NCBI GenBank assembly: GCA_023807065.1
Contig: JAJJLU010003678.1
Span: 1 to 39,204 of the forward strand
Length of the DNA: 39,204 bases
From: Isotricha intestinalis
Lineage: Eukaryota; Ciliophora; Litostomatea; Vestibuliferida; Isotrichidae
Reading direction: 5' to 3'
A model generated the notes under the pieces. It did not search any database and had not been told where the DNA came from. It saw only the letters and a list, made by a program, of their open reading frames with translations. The translations under genes were made by a program, and so were the position numbers. Below, piece after piece: positions 1 to 9,517 of this stretch; the stretch's first letter is position 1, and each line of letters starts with the position of its first letter.

Positions 1-1
1 G

Positions 2-292
2 AATAATCATAAAAAAGATGTTGTTTCTTTAAAAAATGAAAAAGATACTTTACAAGAAATTTTAAAAATGAAAACTCATGAAGTTAAAAATACTTTATTA
101 CAAGAATTAAATAAAGTTGAAGATGAAATGAAAAGACATTTTTCTCATCAAACTTCAGAAAATAGTAGATTACAACAACAAATTACTTCTTTAAAAGCGG
201 AAAAAACTGCTTTACAAAATCAATTAATTGCTTTACAAAGAAGAATTTCTGATTTAGAAATGCAAGTTGGTACTGATGATGTTAAGTTTTAA
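2..292 (+). CDS. Coiled-coil protein, 3' end (5' truncated by window)
   Basis: The frame is open from base 2 to the TAA at 290-292, so the visible 96 codons are the C-terminal end of a longer protein; the internal ATG at 68 is not needed as a start. The whole segment is heptad-like and rich in Glu, Lys, Leu and Gln, with a Gln/Leu-rich stretch near the C-terminus (SRLQQQITSL, ALQNQLIALQRRISDLE), as in long alpha-helical coiled coils. The tail after the coil is short and acidic (GTDDVKF). Such ends are common among cytoskeletal and basal-body or axonemal coiled-coil proteins, but I do not recognise the family. The next gene is convergent. Confidence 0.7.
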   Translation, partial: NNHKKDVVSLKNEKDTLQEILKMKTHEVKNTLLQELNKVEDEMKRHFSHQTSENSRLQQQITSLKAEKTALQNQLIALQRRISDLEMQVGTDDVKF

Positions 293-754
293 AAAAAAAA
301 TCATTTTTTTAAAATTTTTTTTTTCGAAGTTTTTTATAGGATTTTATTAAGTAAAAATAATATTTTGATAAAGAGATTTTTAATATTTATATTTTTTTAT
401 TTTTTTTTCATATGTAAATTTATTAAATACTATGTTTTGAAATGTTTTAAAGACTTTATATAAATATATTTTTTTAAAATAACTTGATTTGTATAATTAA
501 GAAAAAAAATATTTTTTTAAAAATTCTTATCATATAATTAATTTATAATAAATATAATTATAAAAAAATTTTATAAAAAGGAAAAAAAAAAATAATGAAG
601 TAAGATTGTAGATTTTATATTAAAATTTTTCATGAATTAAATATTTTCAAAAATAAAAATTTTGAAAATCAAATAAATAAAAATAGAATAAATATATAAA
701 TTTGGAGATTTATTCCTCTTATTTATATAATATATTTCATTAAAACTTACAAAA
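293..754. other. Convergent spacer, no gene
   Basis: This AT-rich spacer lies between the 3' ends of the coiled-coil gene and the UBTD-like gene. It has runs of A and T, no convincing reading frame and no RNA gene that I can see. The only structure is a perfect 10-bp inverted repeat at 643-669. Confidence 0.6.
643..669. repeat. 10-bp inverted repeat between convergent genes
   Basis: Arms ATTTTCAAAA (643-652) and TTTTGAAAAT (660-669) are exact reverse complements separated by 7 nt. The repeat sits about 350 nt past one stop codon and 86 nt past the other. It could form a 3'-end hairpin, or be chance in sequence this AT-rich. Confidence 0.4.
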
Positions 755-1432
755 TCAATTATTTATAATCATCACTTGAATTTTATAATCATCTTCTAAA
801 CCATGTTGAGCAAGAATATGTTCATCTTTAATTTCATTTCCTCCGAAAAACATTCTTAACTTCCTTTTTATTAAATCAATACATTCTTTCTTAGCAAAAA
901 TTTCTTTTAATTGTTTCCCAGTAATCATATTACTAACTCTAAAAGAATCTTTAACAAAAAGAGTAGTTTCATATAATATTATTGTAATTTCTTTTCCTTG
1001 ATAATTTTCTTTTAATTCAAAATCTTTTTCAAAATATGGTTCATTAATACAAAAATTAGGAATATAATAATGATTTCCATTTTCATCAATTATATGATTA
1101 ATACATCCATTATAACATTTTAATTTATTTTTTTCTAAACAAATATTGGATCTGTATTCATCATATAAACAAGCTTCTCTTATTTTACCCCAAATATTAT
1201 TATTTTTATAATTTTTAGATAACCAAAATTCTTCTCTTAAACTAAATAATTGATCTATTGGTAAGTTACATATATATCCTTTCATTCTTTTAATTCCTAT
1301 TCCAGAATATCTTTCTCCAGTCCATTGAGGGAAATCATCAAATTTTTCATCTCCATAATCTGGATTTATTGTTTCTGTTCTTGATAATCCTGGATTTATA
1401 TTTATTATTGGTTCAGCTTGACAACATCCCAT
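755..1432 (-). CDS. UBTD1/2-like (DC-UbP) ubiquitin-fold protein, N-acylated
   Basis: A 225-aa protein with the two-part layout of the UBTD1/UBTD2 (DC-UbP) family. The N-terminal helical domain (about residues 35-130) contains LREEFW followed by IWGKIREAC, then a cysteine-rich turn and the ENGNHYYIPNFCINEP segment, which matches the family's 'DELGNRYQLPIYCLSPP' region. The C-terminal ubiquitin-like fold (about 150-225) has TGKQLKEIF and KLRMFFGGNEI and ends in IQVMIINN, without a diglycine tail, so it should not be conjugated. In animals UBTD proteins bind ubiquitin-pathway enzymes. The MGCCQA start predicts N-myristoylation plus palmitoylation on Cys3/Cys4, so a membrane location is likely. 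It ends with TGA. Family assignment is from remembered motifs. Confidence 0.75.
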   Translation of the reverse strand: MGCCQAEPIININPGLSRTETINPDYGDEKFDDFPQWTGERYSGIGIKRMKGYICNLPIDQLFSLREEFWLSKNYKNNNIWGKIREACLYDEYRSNICLEKNKLKCYNGCINHIIDENGNHYYIPNFCINEPYFEKDFELKENYQGKEITIILYETTLFVKDSFRVSNMITGKQLKEIFAKKECIDLIKRKLRMFFGGNEIKDEHILAQHGLEDDYKIQVMIINN

Positions 1433-1661
1433 TATTTTTTTTAATTTTTTTATATTTTTTTTATATTTTAATTTAAATTTTATTAAAATTTTATATGTTT
1501 TCTTTCAAGAAAAAAAAAAAATATCTTTTTATTTAAGATTTATAAAAAAAAAATATTTATAAGGGTTTTTTTTTTGATGGTTTTTTTATTTTAGAAAAAC
1601 TTTTTTGAAAAATAGAAATTAAAAAATAATTTCTAATTTTATAAATCGGTAAATAGTTTTT

Positions 1662-1997
1662 TTATTTATTTTCATTTGCTTTTTTATCTTCTTCTCTTTT
1701 TTTTCTAATTTCTTCATTTTCTTTATATAATTGTTCAAATCGAGGAGTTTTTTTTATAGTAATAATAAATCTAGTTTTTTTTCTATCATTTTCAATGATT
1801 GTATCAGTTCTAATATTCTCATAAGTAACATATCCAAGTCTTACTAAAGTTTCTGCTGCTCTTGCTCCTATTCCTGCTGAATTTGTTGTTGAACTAATAT
1901 TTATTTTTTCTGAAGATAAAAGCATTTCTTTTGCAAGATACATTATTTTTCTTGAATTTTCATATTGAGCAACAGGTAATACCTTTATATCTGACAT
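1662..1997 (-). CDS. Alba-domain nucleic-acid-binding protein
   Basis: A 111-aa single-domain protein. Residues 10-80 follow the Alba pattern: a first strand and helix (YENSRKIMYLAKEML), then strand and GxGARAAETLVRLGY helix, then a beta-hairpin (ENIRTDTII, RFIITIKKT), followed by a charged Lys/Glu tail. In eukaryotes Alba proteins are small RNA- or DNA-binding proteins, including RNase P/MRP subunits (Rpp20/Rpp25 type) and translational regulators in protists. Length and the absence of an RGG tail fit the short Rpp20-like branch, though I cannot separate branches by eye. The gene is on the same strand as its neighbours, with about 230-260 nt between them, and ends with TAA. Confidence 0.7.
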   Translation of the reverse strand: MSDIKVLPVAQYENSRKIMYLAKEMLLSSEKINISSTTNSAGIGARAAETLVRLGYVTYENIRTDTIIENDRKKTRFIITIKKTPRFEQLYKENEEIRKKREEDKKANENK

Positions 1998-2254
1998 TTA
2001 ACAATTAAAATGATTATTTTTTCAAGGAATTAATTTAATTATTTATTATAAAATATTATAAATAATCTTTTAAAAAGTACTCTTTGTTCAATTATTCTTT
2101 TTCATAAGAAAAAAACAAAAAATTTCTTAAAAAAACAAAAATAAATAATGTAAAATAATCAAAAAAAAATTTAAAAAAATTCCTTTTTTCTTAAGAAATC
2201 ATAATTAAAAAATTCAACAAAAAAAATCCAATTTAAAAAAGTTTAAAAAAATCT

Positions 2255-3066
2255 TTAATTTTTAGAAGGTTCTTCAGTTAATCTTCTCCATTGAAATCCT
2301 TTTTTCTTCCAGAAATTAGTTCTATATTCAGTATCCTTATTACTACCTTTTTGTCCGGTGAACATATTAGCAAAATCAATATGACCTTGTAAATTAGTAG
2401 AAAATCCAGAATCTCTTTCTTCAGGATTAAATTCTAACTTATCATATCTATCTCTAAAGTAACTGACTTTATCTACTTTATCCCAATAAGAACCAATTAA
2501 TCTACTCATAGGGAAATAATTATTTTGAATGAGTTTATGATTATTAAGTGGATTTCTTTCAGGATGAGCACCTTCAGTTTCAGCAATAGTAGCATATTTT
2601 TTTAAAGGATCATAATAAACTTTTTTTTCAGCTTCTGCTTGTTTCTTAGCCATAATAGGTGAAACTTCAGTTTTTAAAGCATCATTATTTGAAGATAATT
2701 CACCTTCTTCACCTTCTACTTTTGGAATGTGTTCACACATTACATCATAACTTGTTTTCCATAAATTGTGACCATCATATTTTATAAAATCTGTTGCATC
2801 TATTGGTTTTGTATATTCATCGAATCCACATGATCTTTCATAGTATTTACGTGAAAACTCTTTTAACATTTGTTGAGTTGGATATTCTGGAGCTATTTTC
2901 TATTAATATTAAAAAATTTTTTTCTTACAAATGAAGGAAATATTTGAGTCTTGTTTAAATATGGAGCATTCCATATGTATTCACTTTCAGGAATTTGGAA
3001 ATTCAATCTTTGGGTTGTTTTGTGAAATTCTGTTTGTGTTGGGGATGGTTTTTCTAATGTTGCCAT
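2255..3066 (-). CDS. Unknown conserved-looking protein, two exons
   Basis: The exons are 3066-2929 (46 codons, beginning MATLEKP) and 2899-2255, joined in phase 0 across a 29-nt intron, giving 260 aa. The start at 3066 is preferred over the internal Met at 2869 because the spliced frame is uninterrupted and carries normal protein composition (Trp, Pro, Tyr, His). The protein is soluble and low in poly-Asn, with many aromatic residues (YWDKVDKVSYFRDRYDKLEF, FWKKKGFQWRRL near the end). No domain is recognised. Its many short YxxxP and FW motifs recall small microtubule-associated or axonemal proteins, but that is only an impression. It ends with TAA. Confidence 0.75.
2900..2928 (-). other. 29-nt spliceosomal intron
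   Basis: Minus-strand GTAAG at 2928-2924 and TAATAG at the 3' end (2900). Removing it joins PSF to KIAPEY in frame; without removal the upstream exon has no continuation. Confidence 0.8.
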
Positions 3067-3795
3067 TTTTTCTTTTTAATTTTGTTTATTTTTATTTGGA
3101 TTTTTTAATTTTATTTGTGTAACGATTTGAAAATAAAAATTATTTTTTTTTACTATTTTTTTTCTTTAAAAATATATTTATTAGTTTTAATCAATAATTT
3201 TAAATTAAATTTATAAAAGAAGAAAAAGAAGATAAAACTAAGGGAAATTTCCTATAAATGATTTTCATTATCAATTAAATTTGCAATTTAACTGAGTTAT
3301 GATCATTTTTTTTTGTTAGAAAATAAAGTAAATTTTTATTGAAGAAGGAGAAAAGAAAGAAGTTAAAGAATCAAAGAATTTCTCAATAAAGGAGAATATT
3401 GTGGGTACTGACTTTTTCTCTGAATCAAAAAAAAACTGATTTTATTTCTATTAATAATTATTGAACCTTTTTCTTCAAATCTATATTATCTTTAGATATA
3501 TATTTAAAAATATCGAATGAATAAAGATGTTTTGATTTTGTTATTCAAATAATTAATTCTTTATATAACAATTGTATTTTTTGAAGTCTTTTAAAGTCAT
3601 TTTGAAAATATATTTTTATTAAATACTATTAAATATTATTTATCTTGAATAATTCTATTTTTAATAAAATTAAACTTAAAAGACTATTTAAATCTCATTA
3701 AACAAAAAAAATTGAAAAAAATATATTTAAATAAAGATAAAGTTTCAAATTACTATTTAAAGAATAATATAAAAAGGATTCTAAATTAAAACAAT
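3067..3795. other. Spacer with a possible short coding fossil
   Basis: There is no intact gene. On the plus strand around 3338-3440 one frame of about 35 codons between stops is rich in GAA/AAA codons (it contains KKEVKESKNFSIKENIVGTD) and looks more like coding than spacer sequence. It has no start codon and no neighbouring exons I could join. The rest is plain AT-rich DNA. Confidence 0.4.
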
Positions 3796-4476
3796 TTATC
3801 CACAGCATTTTTTTTTTTGTCTTATAGAATTATTATCATTATCTAACTTTTGATTTTTTGGTTCAACAGGTAAAACTTCGGCCAAAGAACCTGGTCTAGA
3901 GGCTCTATCCTTATATTTTAAATGTTCAGTATATAATAATTTAGCAGCTTGAATAAAAACATTTTTAGCATTAAAACCAGTTTTTGCCGAAGTTTCAACA
4001 AAATAATTTAATTTATTTTCCGTAGAAAAATTTTCTCCTTGTTCAAATTGAATTACTCTTTTATCTTCTAAATCAGTTTTATTTCCAATTAAAAATATTT
4101 TAACATCAGGATTACTTTGAGTTTTAATTTCATTTAACCAACCTTCTAAATTATTAAAACTATTTTCATTATCAACTGAATAAACCATCATTGCTAAAGA
4201 TGAATTTCTATAAAATGAAGAAATTAAAGAACGATAAACTTCTTGTCCACATGTATCCCAAATTTGTAATTTAATACATTTATCATTTATTTTTATATTA
4301 AATGTAAAAAATTCAAAACCTACTGTTGGTGAATAAAAATCTTCAAAATATTCTTTTGTTGCTCTCATTGTTAAACAACTTTTTCCTACTCCTGAATCTC
4401 CTATTACTATTAATTTGAAGCTTAAGTCATATTGATCAAAGTTTTCTGGGAGAACTTCACATTTTAAGTTTTCCAT
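3796..4476 (-). CDS. Rab-family small GTPase with DTCGQE switch II
   Basis: A 226-aa GTPase for vesicle traffic. G1 is GDSGVGKS (26-33, catalytic-loop Lys32). The switch I Thr lies in SPTVGFEF (49-56). G3 is WDTCGQE (73-79), G4 is GNKTDLE (about 136) and G5 is ETSAK (about 166). The tail ends KKKCCG, a CCX geranylgeranylation signal for Rab GGTase. The hypervariable region before it is long and charged. In nearly all Rabs the G3 box reads DTAGQE; here the Ala equivalent to Ras Ala59 is Cys, which may alter GTP hydrolysis or simply be a protist variant. The exact Rab subfamily (Rab2-, Rab18- or protist-specific) is uncertain. No intron. It ends with TAA. Confidence 0.93.
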   Translation of the reverse strand: MENLKCEVLPENFDQYDLSFKLIVIGDSGVGKSCLTMRATKEYFEDFYSPTVGFEFFTFNIKINDKCIKLQIWDTCGQEVYRSLISSFYRNSSLAMMVYSVDNENSFNNLEGWLNEIKTQSNPDVKIFLIGNKTDLEDKRVIQFEQGENFSTENKLNYFVETSAKTGFNAKNVFIQAAKLLYTEHLKYKDRASRPGSLAEVLPVEPKNQKLDNDNNSIRQKKKCCG

Positions 4477-5536
4477 TTTTATATATTTTTTTTGGGTTTT
4501 TAAAAAAAGAATAATGTAATAAATTTAAAAATTAATTGATTTTTATTTTTATTTTTTTTTGAAAGAAATATATCGATGAAAATTAGAATCTTTGATTATA
4601 AGTGTGTTGATAAATATATTATATTATCAATGATTGAAAAATATAATAAAAAATAAAAGAATATGGATATAAATATAAATATTAGTGTCATAAAAAGAAC
4701 TAGAGGATTACAATAAAATTCTAAATTAAATTTTAAAAAATAAATTAAATTTTTTGAATTACTTATTGGAAAATTAATAAGTTAATAAATCTAATTTATA
4801 ATCCACAAGGGACAAGTCGATAATTATGTTTCCTAATGTTTATGATAAATAATCAGTAGTGTATTAAATAGAAATTCACTTTGATTTGGTATATGCTTTT
4901 ATGGAAAAGAAATGTAATTACGGAAATTAAAAGAAAACTCTTAAAAGAATCATATACTTTTTTTATTAGGATAGTTCCTGTTAAAATTAATATATTAATG
5001 AAAATATAATTTATATTTCTAAATCAAAAAAGATATGTTTGAAAAACAATTATTACTGCGAAAAACTTTTAGAAAGAAATTATATCTCTTCATATCTTAT
5101 TTTGATAATTGTATTTTTGGAATGATTGAATTGCTTTTAATGGCTCACTTAAAAATAGGTTTTATATAATTATAATATTTCATTAATTTAATACAAAATT
5201 TACTAAATAGTAAAATAGAGCTGAGTAATCAAATAGAGATTAATGCATAAATTTTTGAATGATATTGATTAAATGTGTATAAATATTTGTTAAAATCAGA
5301 AAAAACGATAATTTAGATAATTCATAGATTAATCTGTAGAAATTATAATAGATTTTATAAATTTTATAAATAAAAATTAGAAAGTATGAATTTAAATATT
5401 TTTCATTTATTTCAACGATCAATCAAAAAAATAGATTAAAAAAAATTAAAAAGTTTTTATTAAAATATTTATCTAATTTTTCAATTTACAATATTTATAT
5501 TTATACATTTTTTATTATTTATTTTTAAAAAAATTT
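4477..5536. other. 1-kb spacer upstream of the Rab gene
   Basis: No supported gene. A 60-codon minus frame at 5240-5422 has a hydrophobic Ile/Tyr/Leu-rich composition expected of random AT-rich DNA. There is a small GC rise near 4800-4830, but nothing folds as a tRNA by eye. Confidence 0.6.
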
Positions 5537-7306
5537 TTATATTTTCATTTTTATTTCTGAGTCTAAATTTGTATTATATTTTTGTAAATTTGAATTTCTC
5601 CCAAATTTTTTTTCACATAAACTATTAGAAAATTTTAATATATCTTTATTAATAATTCTTTTACATTTTATTCTATTATTATCACTTGAATTAAAATTAG
5701 AAGGACTAATAGAATAATTTTTTTTACTTCTTGAAGAAAAAGATTCATAATTATCAGATCTAAGATAAGTTTTTTCTAATCTTTGAAAGCCATCACTATT
5801 AAATAAGGAATTATAATAATAATTTTTCCCAATTTTATCATAATTTAATTTTATATTTTTTATTTTTTTATCATTTTTAACAAATTTTGGAGTCGCTGGA
5901 ATTTCTTGAGAAAAACCATCATGTGATAAAAAAATATTTGAATTATTTTTTAAATGATGAATTGGTAACTTATGTAAAGTAATATTTCTTGAGTTATGAA
6001 TTGAATCTTTATTCATTATTTTATTTTTATTTATTATTTTCTTTTCATTTTCTTTCATTGATTCAACAACTTTAAAAGGATTATTAATACAATCATTTAT
6101 AAATTTATTTAATTCTGAATAAGCTGTTGGTTTTTTTTTATTAATAATAAATTCATTTGTTTTTCTAAAACTTCTACTTTTTATTGTTCTATTTATTGTA
6201 TTATTACTACATTCACTTTGACTTATATCTTCTAAAATCATTTTTTTTTCTACAAAATCTTTTAAAGAACTAATTTTTTTTTTCACAACTATATTTTTAT
6301 ATAAATCATCAATTTGTTTTAGTTCTTGTTTATTTAAAATTATTTGACTATTAAAATGTTCAATTTTTTTCATATGTAAATTCCTAATATAAGAAGATAA
6401 AAGTCTTTTCTTTTTTCTATTTTCATTTGAAGATAAATCCAAATTACTTAATTTATTATTTATATCTCTATTTAAAGTTGGACTTGAAAGCCTTAAAGAT
6501 CTTATTTTTGCTGATGTTAATAATAAATCTTTTTTTTTATTATCACTTTGTTTTTTATTATTATCTTTAATTTTTTTAAAAGTACCTTCTTCACATAAAT
6601 TTATTTTTTTAATTAATTTAGTAATTTCTTTTATTGATTCATCTAATTTTTTTTTTGGTTGTTTAGAAATATCATTATTAATTGAAAAAGATTTTTTACT
6701 TTCTTCTCCGTTTAAAACTACATTTTCTAATATTTTTGTACTTGATTTTTTAAATGCATTTCTTTTTATTTTTATTCCATTCATTTCTTCTATTTCTTTT
6801 TCAATATCTTTAATTAATTGTTGTTTCTTTGATAAATAATTACTCATGAAAAAATATATTTCAAATCCAGTGCCTAAATATGAAGGATAAATTTTATCTA
6901 AATTATTTGCAATTATTCCTAAAATATTTATTTTGTGAAAAGATTTTCTTAAAGAATAATATTCAGGAATAAATTCAGATTCATCAATTGATAATAACAT
7001 TTCTTTATATTTCCCATGATAAGAAGAATTTTTATTCAAAATATTTGAAATTACACATTTATAATATATATCACTTATATTATAAGAATATTTTAATAAA
7101 TTTTTTTTCACAATTCTTAATTTCATGTAAAATAAATTTAATAAAAATTTTATTTTTTCTGGAGAAAGAATCGATTTTCTTTTTAAAGTACTTCTTCTTT
7201 TATTTTTAATAAAAGAACCTAATTTATTTTTCATATAATGGGGAGTGGTAGATATACTAACTCTTTTTTTAATAGAATGATGTGCAATACTACTTCTTCT
7301 TATCAT
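5537..7306 (-). CDS. Unknown basic Lys/Asn/Ser-rich protein, 589 aa
   Basis: A single uninterrupted frame starting MIRRSSIAHH and ending with TAA. The first 50 residues are strongly basic (KKRVSIS, KNKRRSTLKRKS) with several RxxS-type phosphorylation candidates. Residues about 50-185 look like a folded helical region with Tyr, Phe and Leu (YMKLRIVKKNLLKYSY, GIIANNLDKIYPSYLGTGFE). The remaining 400 residues are low-complexity Ser/Lys/Asn. No known domain, signal peptide or membrane segment is visible. The order basic N-terminus, small helical domain, disordered tail is common for protist cytoskeletal proteins, but no function can be given. It is divergent from the two-TM gene, with about 290 nt of shared upstream sequence. 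Confidence 0.8.
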   Translation of the reverse strand: MIRRSSIAHHSIKKRVSISTTPHYMKNKLGSFIKNKRRSTLKRKSILSPEKIKFLLNLFYMKLRIVKKNLLKYSYNISDIYYKCVISNILNKNSSYHGKYKEMLLSIDESEFIPEYYSLRKSFHKINILGIIANNLDKIYPSYLGTGFEIYFFMSNYLSKKQQLIKDIEKEIEEMNGIKIKRNAFKKSSTKILENVVLNGEESKKSFSINNDISKQPKKKLDESIKEITKLIKKINLCEEGTFKKIKDNNKKQSDNKKKDLLLTSAKIRSLRLSSPTLNRDINNKLSNLDLSSNENRKKKRLLSSYIRNLHMKKIEHFNSQIILNKQELKQIDDLYKNIVVKKKISSLKDFVEKKMILEDISQSECSNNTINRTIKSRSFRKTNEFIINKKKPTAYSELNKFINDCINNPFKVVESMKENEKKIINKNKIMNKDSIHNSRNITLHKLPIHHLKNNSNIFLSHDGFSQEIPATPKFVKNDKKIKNIKLNYDKIGKNYYYNSLFNSDGFQRLEKTYLRSDNYESFSSRSKKNYSISPSNFNSSDNNRIKCKRIINKDILKFSNSLCEKKFGRNSNLQKYNTNLDSEIKMKI

Positions 7307-7594
7307 TTATATTTTTTTCTTTAAAATTTTAAATAAACAATTAACTTAATTAATAAAAATTATTTAAATGAAACTAAATAGTATAGAGATTTTTAATAAG
7401 AAAAACATTGAAAAAAGAAGAAAAATTCTTTCAAAAATAAATGAATTAAAAATAAAAAAATAAACAATAAAAAAAAAGAAATGAAATTTTATTCAAAATT
7501 TTTTTTGATAATTTAAATATTAAATATTTAAATAATATAAATATAATTTAAAAATAATAATTTTCTTTTAAATAAAAAACTAATTAAAAAAAGA

Positions 7595-8290
7595 ATGGAA
7601 TTAAATGATCAAAAATATTATTCAGAATTAGAAATACCAAAATCAGAAGAAATATTTTACTTTGAACATAGTGTATATGACAATGCTCAACTAGGACAAT
7701 TTATAACAAAAGAGAATTTTGATTATATATTAACAGAAGCAGAAAAAATAGTATGTGATTGCACTGTAAGAAAAGAGAAATATGAAAGACTATCAATTAA
7801 AAGTTGGGTTTATATATTAGGAATAGCGTCAATCATATCTTTTATAATTTTCTTTATTATTTTATATAATGGACCAAGATATGAAAATGGGAAAACTTTA
7901 AATTGGATTTCAATAAGTTTTGGTATTTTTGCATTATTAATAATACTTGTTTTAATGTTATTTAATCTTTTAAAAAGAAAAACTTATGGAAAAACAATTG
8001 ATGATTTTATATATGATCAATTAACTAAATATTTTGCAAGAATTCAAAATCAATTAAGTGAAAATATTTATTTTAAATATGATAAAAAGAAAAAAGCTTT
8101 AATATTAAAATATCCTAATCCTATTACTTATAAAAAAAGTAATCATAAAAATGAAATTGCATTTGATTCTGAATATAATTTATTAAGAAGTAAAGAAAGT
8201 AGAAAAAGAGGAGAATATATAGAACATAATGCTCCTTCTAATTTAAATTTTCAAAAAAAATATCATGGAAAATTTAAAAGCGATTTTTAA
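7595..8290 (+). CDS. Two-transmembrane-segment protein of unknown function
   Basis: A 231-aa protein with an acidic N-terminal cytosolic-type region, two hydrophobic helices at about 70-93 (SWVYILGIASIISFIIFF) and 103-126 (WISISFGIFALLIILVLMLF) joined by a short polar loop, then a basic C-terminal domain of about 105 residues. A Lys/Arg cluster directly after helix 2 (LLKRKTYGK) suggests by the positive-inside rule that both termini face the cytosol. There is no signal peptide. A Cys-rich turn (IVCDCTVRKEKYERL) precedes the first helix. I do not recognise the family. It ends with TAA. Confidence 0.8.
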   Translation: MELNDQKYYSELEIPKSEEIFYFEHSVYDNAQLGQFITKENFDYILTEAEKIVCDCTVRKEKYERLSIKSWVYILGIASIISFIIFFIILYNGPRYENGKTLNWISISFGIFALLIILVLMLFNLLKRKTYGKTIDDFIYDQLTKYFARIQNQLSENIYFKYDKKKKALILKYPNPITYKKSNHKNEIAFDSEYNLLRSKESRKRGEYIEHNAPSNLNFQKKYHGKFKSDF

Positions 8291-8939
8291 ATTAGAATTT
8301 ATTATTTAAATTTTATAATTATTATTATATTCAATTTTATTTTGATTCGTTTTATGGGCTAATTTATTTAAATGAATCAAAAATATTTATATATAAATTA
8401 TAAAGAATTCATTTTTTTATTTTTTTAAATAAACAAACTTTTATTTTCATTTAAATTTATACAATTAAATATCAAATAAAATATATAAAAAAATGATAAA
8501 ATAATAAATCCAAATTATGAATTTCCAGAATATTATTCATTGGTCATAAAGGAAATAATAATAAATAAGAAGAAAATTAAGTTTAGAAACAATAGAAAAT
8601 AATTTTGATTTAAGGGTAATGAACGGAAAACATTTATATAAATAAATAATTAAAAAATGAAAGTTATGTTTTATGGAAAACTATAAAAGAATGAAGATTT
8701 TATATATGAATTTCCTTTAAAAGGAAAATCTATAAATAAATTATGAAATTTAGATGATATTTGTTTTAATAAAGAAAAAAAATTACTTAAAAGTTTACAA
8801 AATTAAAAAAATCTCTTTATTAGTTGATGATAATAAAGATATAATGGTGTAAAATTATTATCAATAAAGAAACTTAAATTATAATTTTCATTTTTTCATT
8901 TTTAAATAAATAAATATTATTTAATTATTATATAAATTT
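8291..8939. other. Convergent spacer containing a possible gene fossil
   Basis: The spacer lies between the two-TM gene and the BAP31-like gene. No intact frame exists, but the middle (about 8500-8870) reads as protein-like segments broken by stops and a frame change; see the pseudogene entry. The rest is AT-rich and featureless. Confidence 0.55.
8500..8870 (+). pseudogene. Possible decayed coding segment
   Basis: Two adjacent plus-strand frames carry natural-looking residues: one gives KLSLETIENNFDLRVMNGKH near 8577-8636. The next (after about 8657) gives MKVMFYGKL, then NEDFIYEFPLKGKSINKL, then NLDDICFNKEKKLLKSLQN, separated by TAA, TGA and TAA. GAA, GGA and GAT codons are more frequent than in plain spacer. 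Stops occur only a little less often than chance predicts for this base composition, so this could be coincidence. No family is recognised. Confidence 0.3.
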
Positions 8940-9401
8940 TTAATCATTTTTTTTCTCTGAAGGAGTTTTAATAGGTGAAATCTTATCTAAATCATCTTTT
9001 AAATTTTTAATTTCCTCTTCTGTTGTTCCAATTCGGATAAATCTTTCAGTAAATTTATGAATAGCTAACAACATTGCAATAGCAATAATAAATATATAAA
9101 AATTTCTTTGATTTCCTCTTGCAGTTAATCTTTTAGATTCTAATTCTGCTACTTGCGCATTGTTTTGCAATAAAATAGTAAGCAAACGCTGAGCATCATA
9201 AAATTTATAATAAAAATACCCTGCAAAAATACCACATAACAATAAAAGATATGAGAATATTTCATGGTTATTTATTTTTGAATGAATAATTTTTGATATT
9301 ATATTCATAAGAAATCTTGGTTTTCCAATTAAAGTTATGATAAATAAAGGGAAAATACAACTTAAAAAGATAAATTTATAGAATATTCCTACAATTGACA
9401 T
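8940..9401 (-). CDS. BAP29/BAP31-like ER membrane protein
   Basis: A 153-aa protein with three predicted membrane helices: about 5-25 (the N-terminal segment), 45-67 (IFSYLLLLCGIFAGYFYY) and 97-118 (FYIFIIAIAMLLAIHKF). After helix 2 comes a loop with Gln-Asn-Asn, Leu-Glu and RLTARGNQRNFYI, which parallels the 'LFRAQRNLYI' stretch before helix 3 of BAP31 and yeast Yet proteins; an Arg-rich RFIRIG follows the helix. The family consists of ER cargo-sorting chaperones. The C-terminal coiled coil is short here (EEEIKNLKDDLDKI), about 30 residues, compared with a long one and a KKXX retrieval signal in animal proteins; this one ends KKND. Assignment rests on topology and the RNFYI motif. Confidence 0.6.
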   Translation of the reverse strand: MSIVGIFYKFIFLSCIFPLFIITLIGKPRFLMNIISKIIHSKINNHEIFSYLLLLCGIFAGYFYYKFYDAQRLLTILLQNNAQVAELESKRLTARGNQRNFYIFIIAIAMLLAIHKFTERFIRIGTTEEEIKNLKDDLDKISPIKTPSEKKND

Positions 9402-9517
9402 TTTAATTATTATATAAATAAAAAATTATATCATTATTTAATTTAAAATAATTAATAATAAATTAAAAAAAATTTTTTTTCAAATAGGTATTTTAAACAA
9501 AAATTAAATTAAAAAAA

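Noticed and set aside
2931..3122. Plus-strand frame of 63 codons
   Set aside because: It is antisense to exon 1 of the minus-strand two-exon gene and has the Phe/Leu-rich composition typical of shadows in this genome.
4800..4835. tRNA-like GC patch
   Set aside because: No cloverleaf arms or B-box could be drawn.
5240..5422. Minus-strand 60-codon frame in the 1-kb spacer
   Set aside because: Only Ile/Tyr/Leu/Phe-rich composition with almost no GAA or GGA codons; length is within chance for AT-rich DNA.
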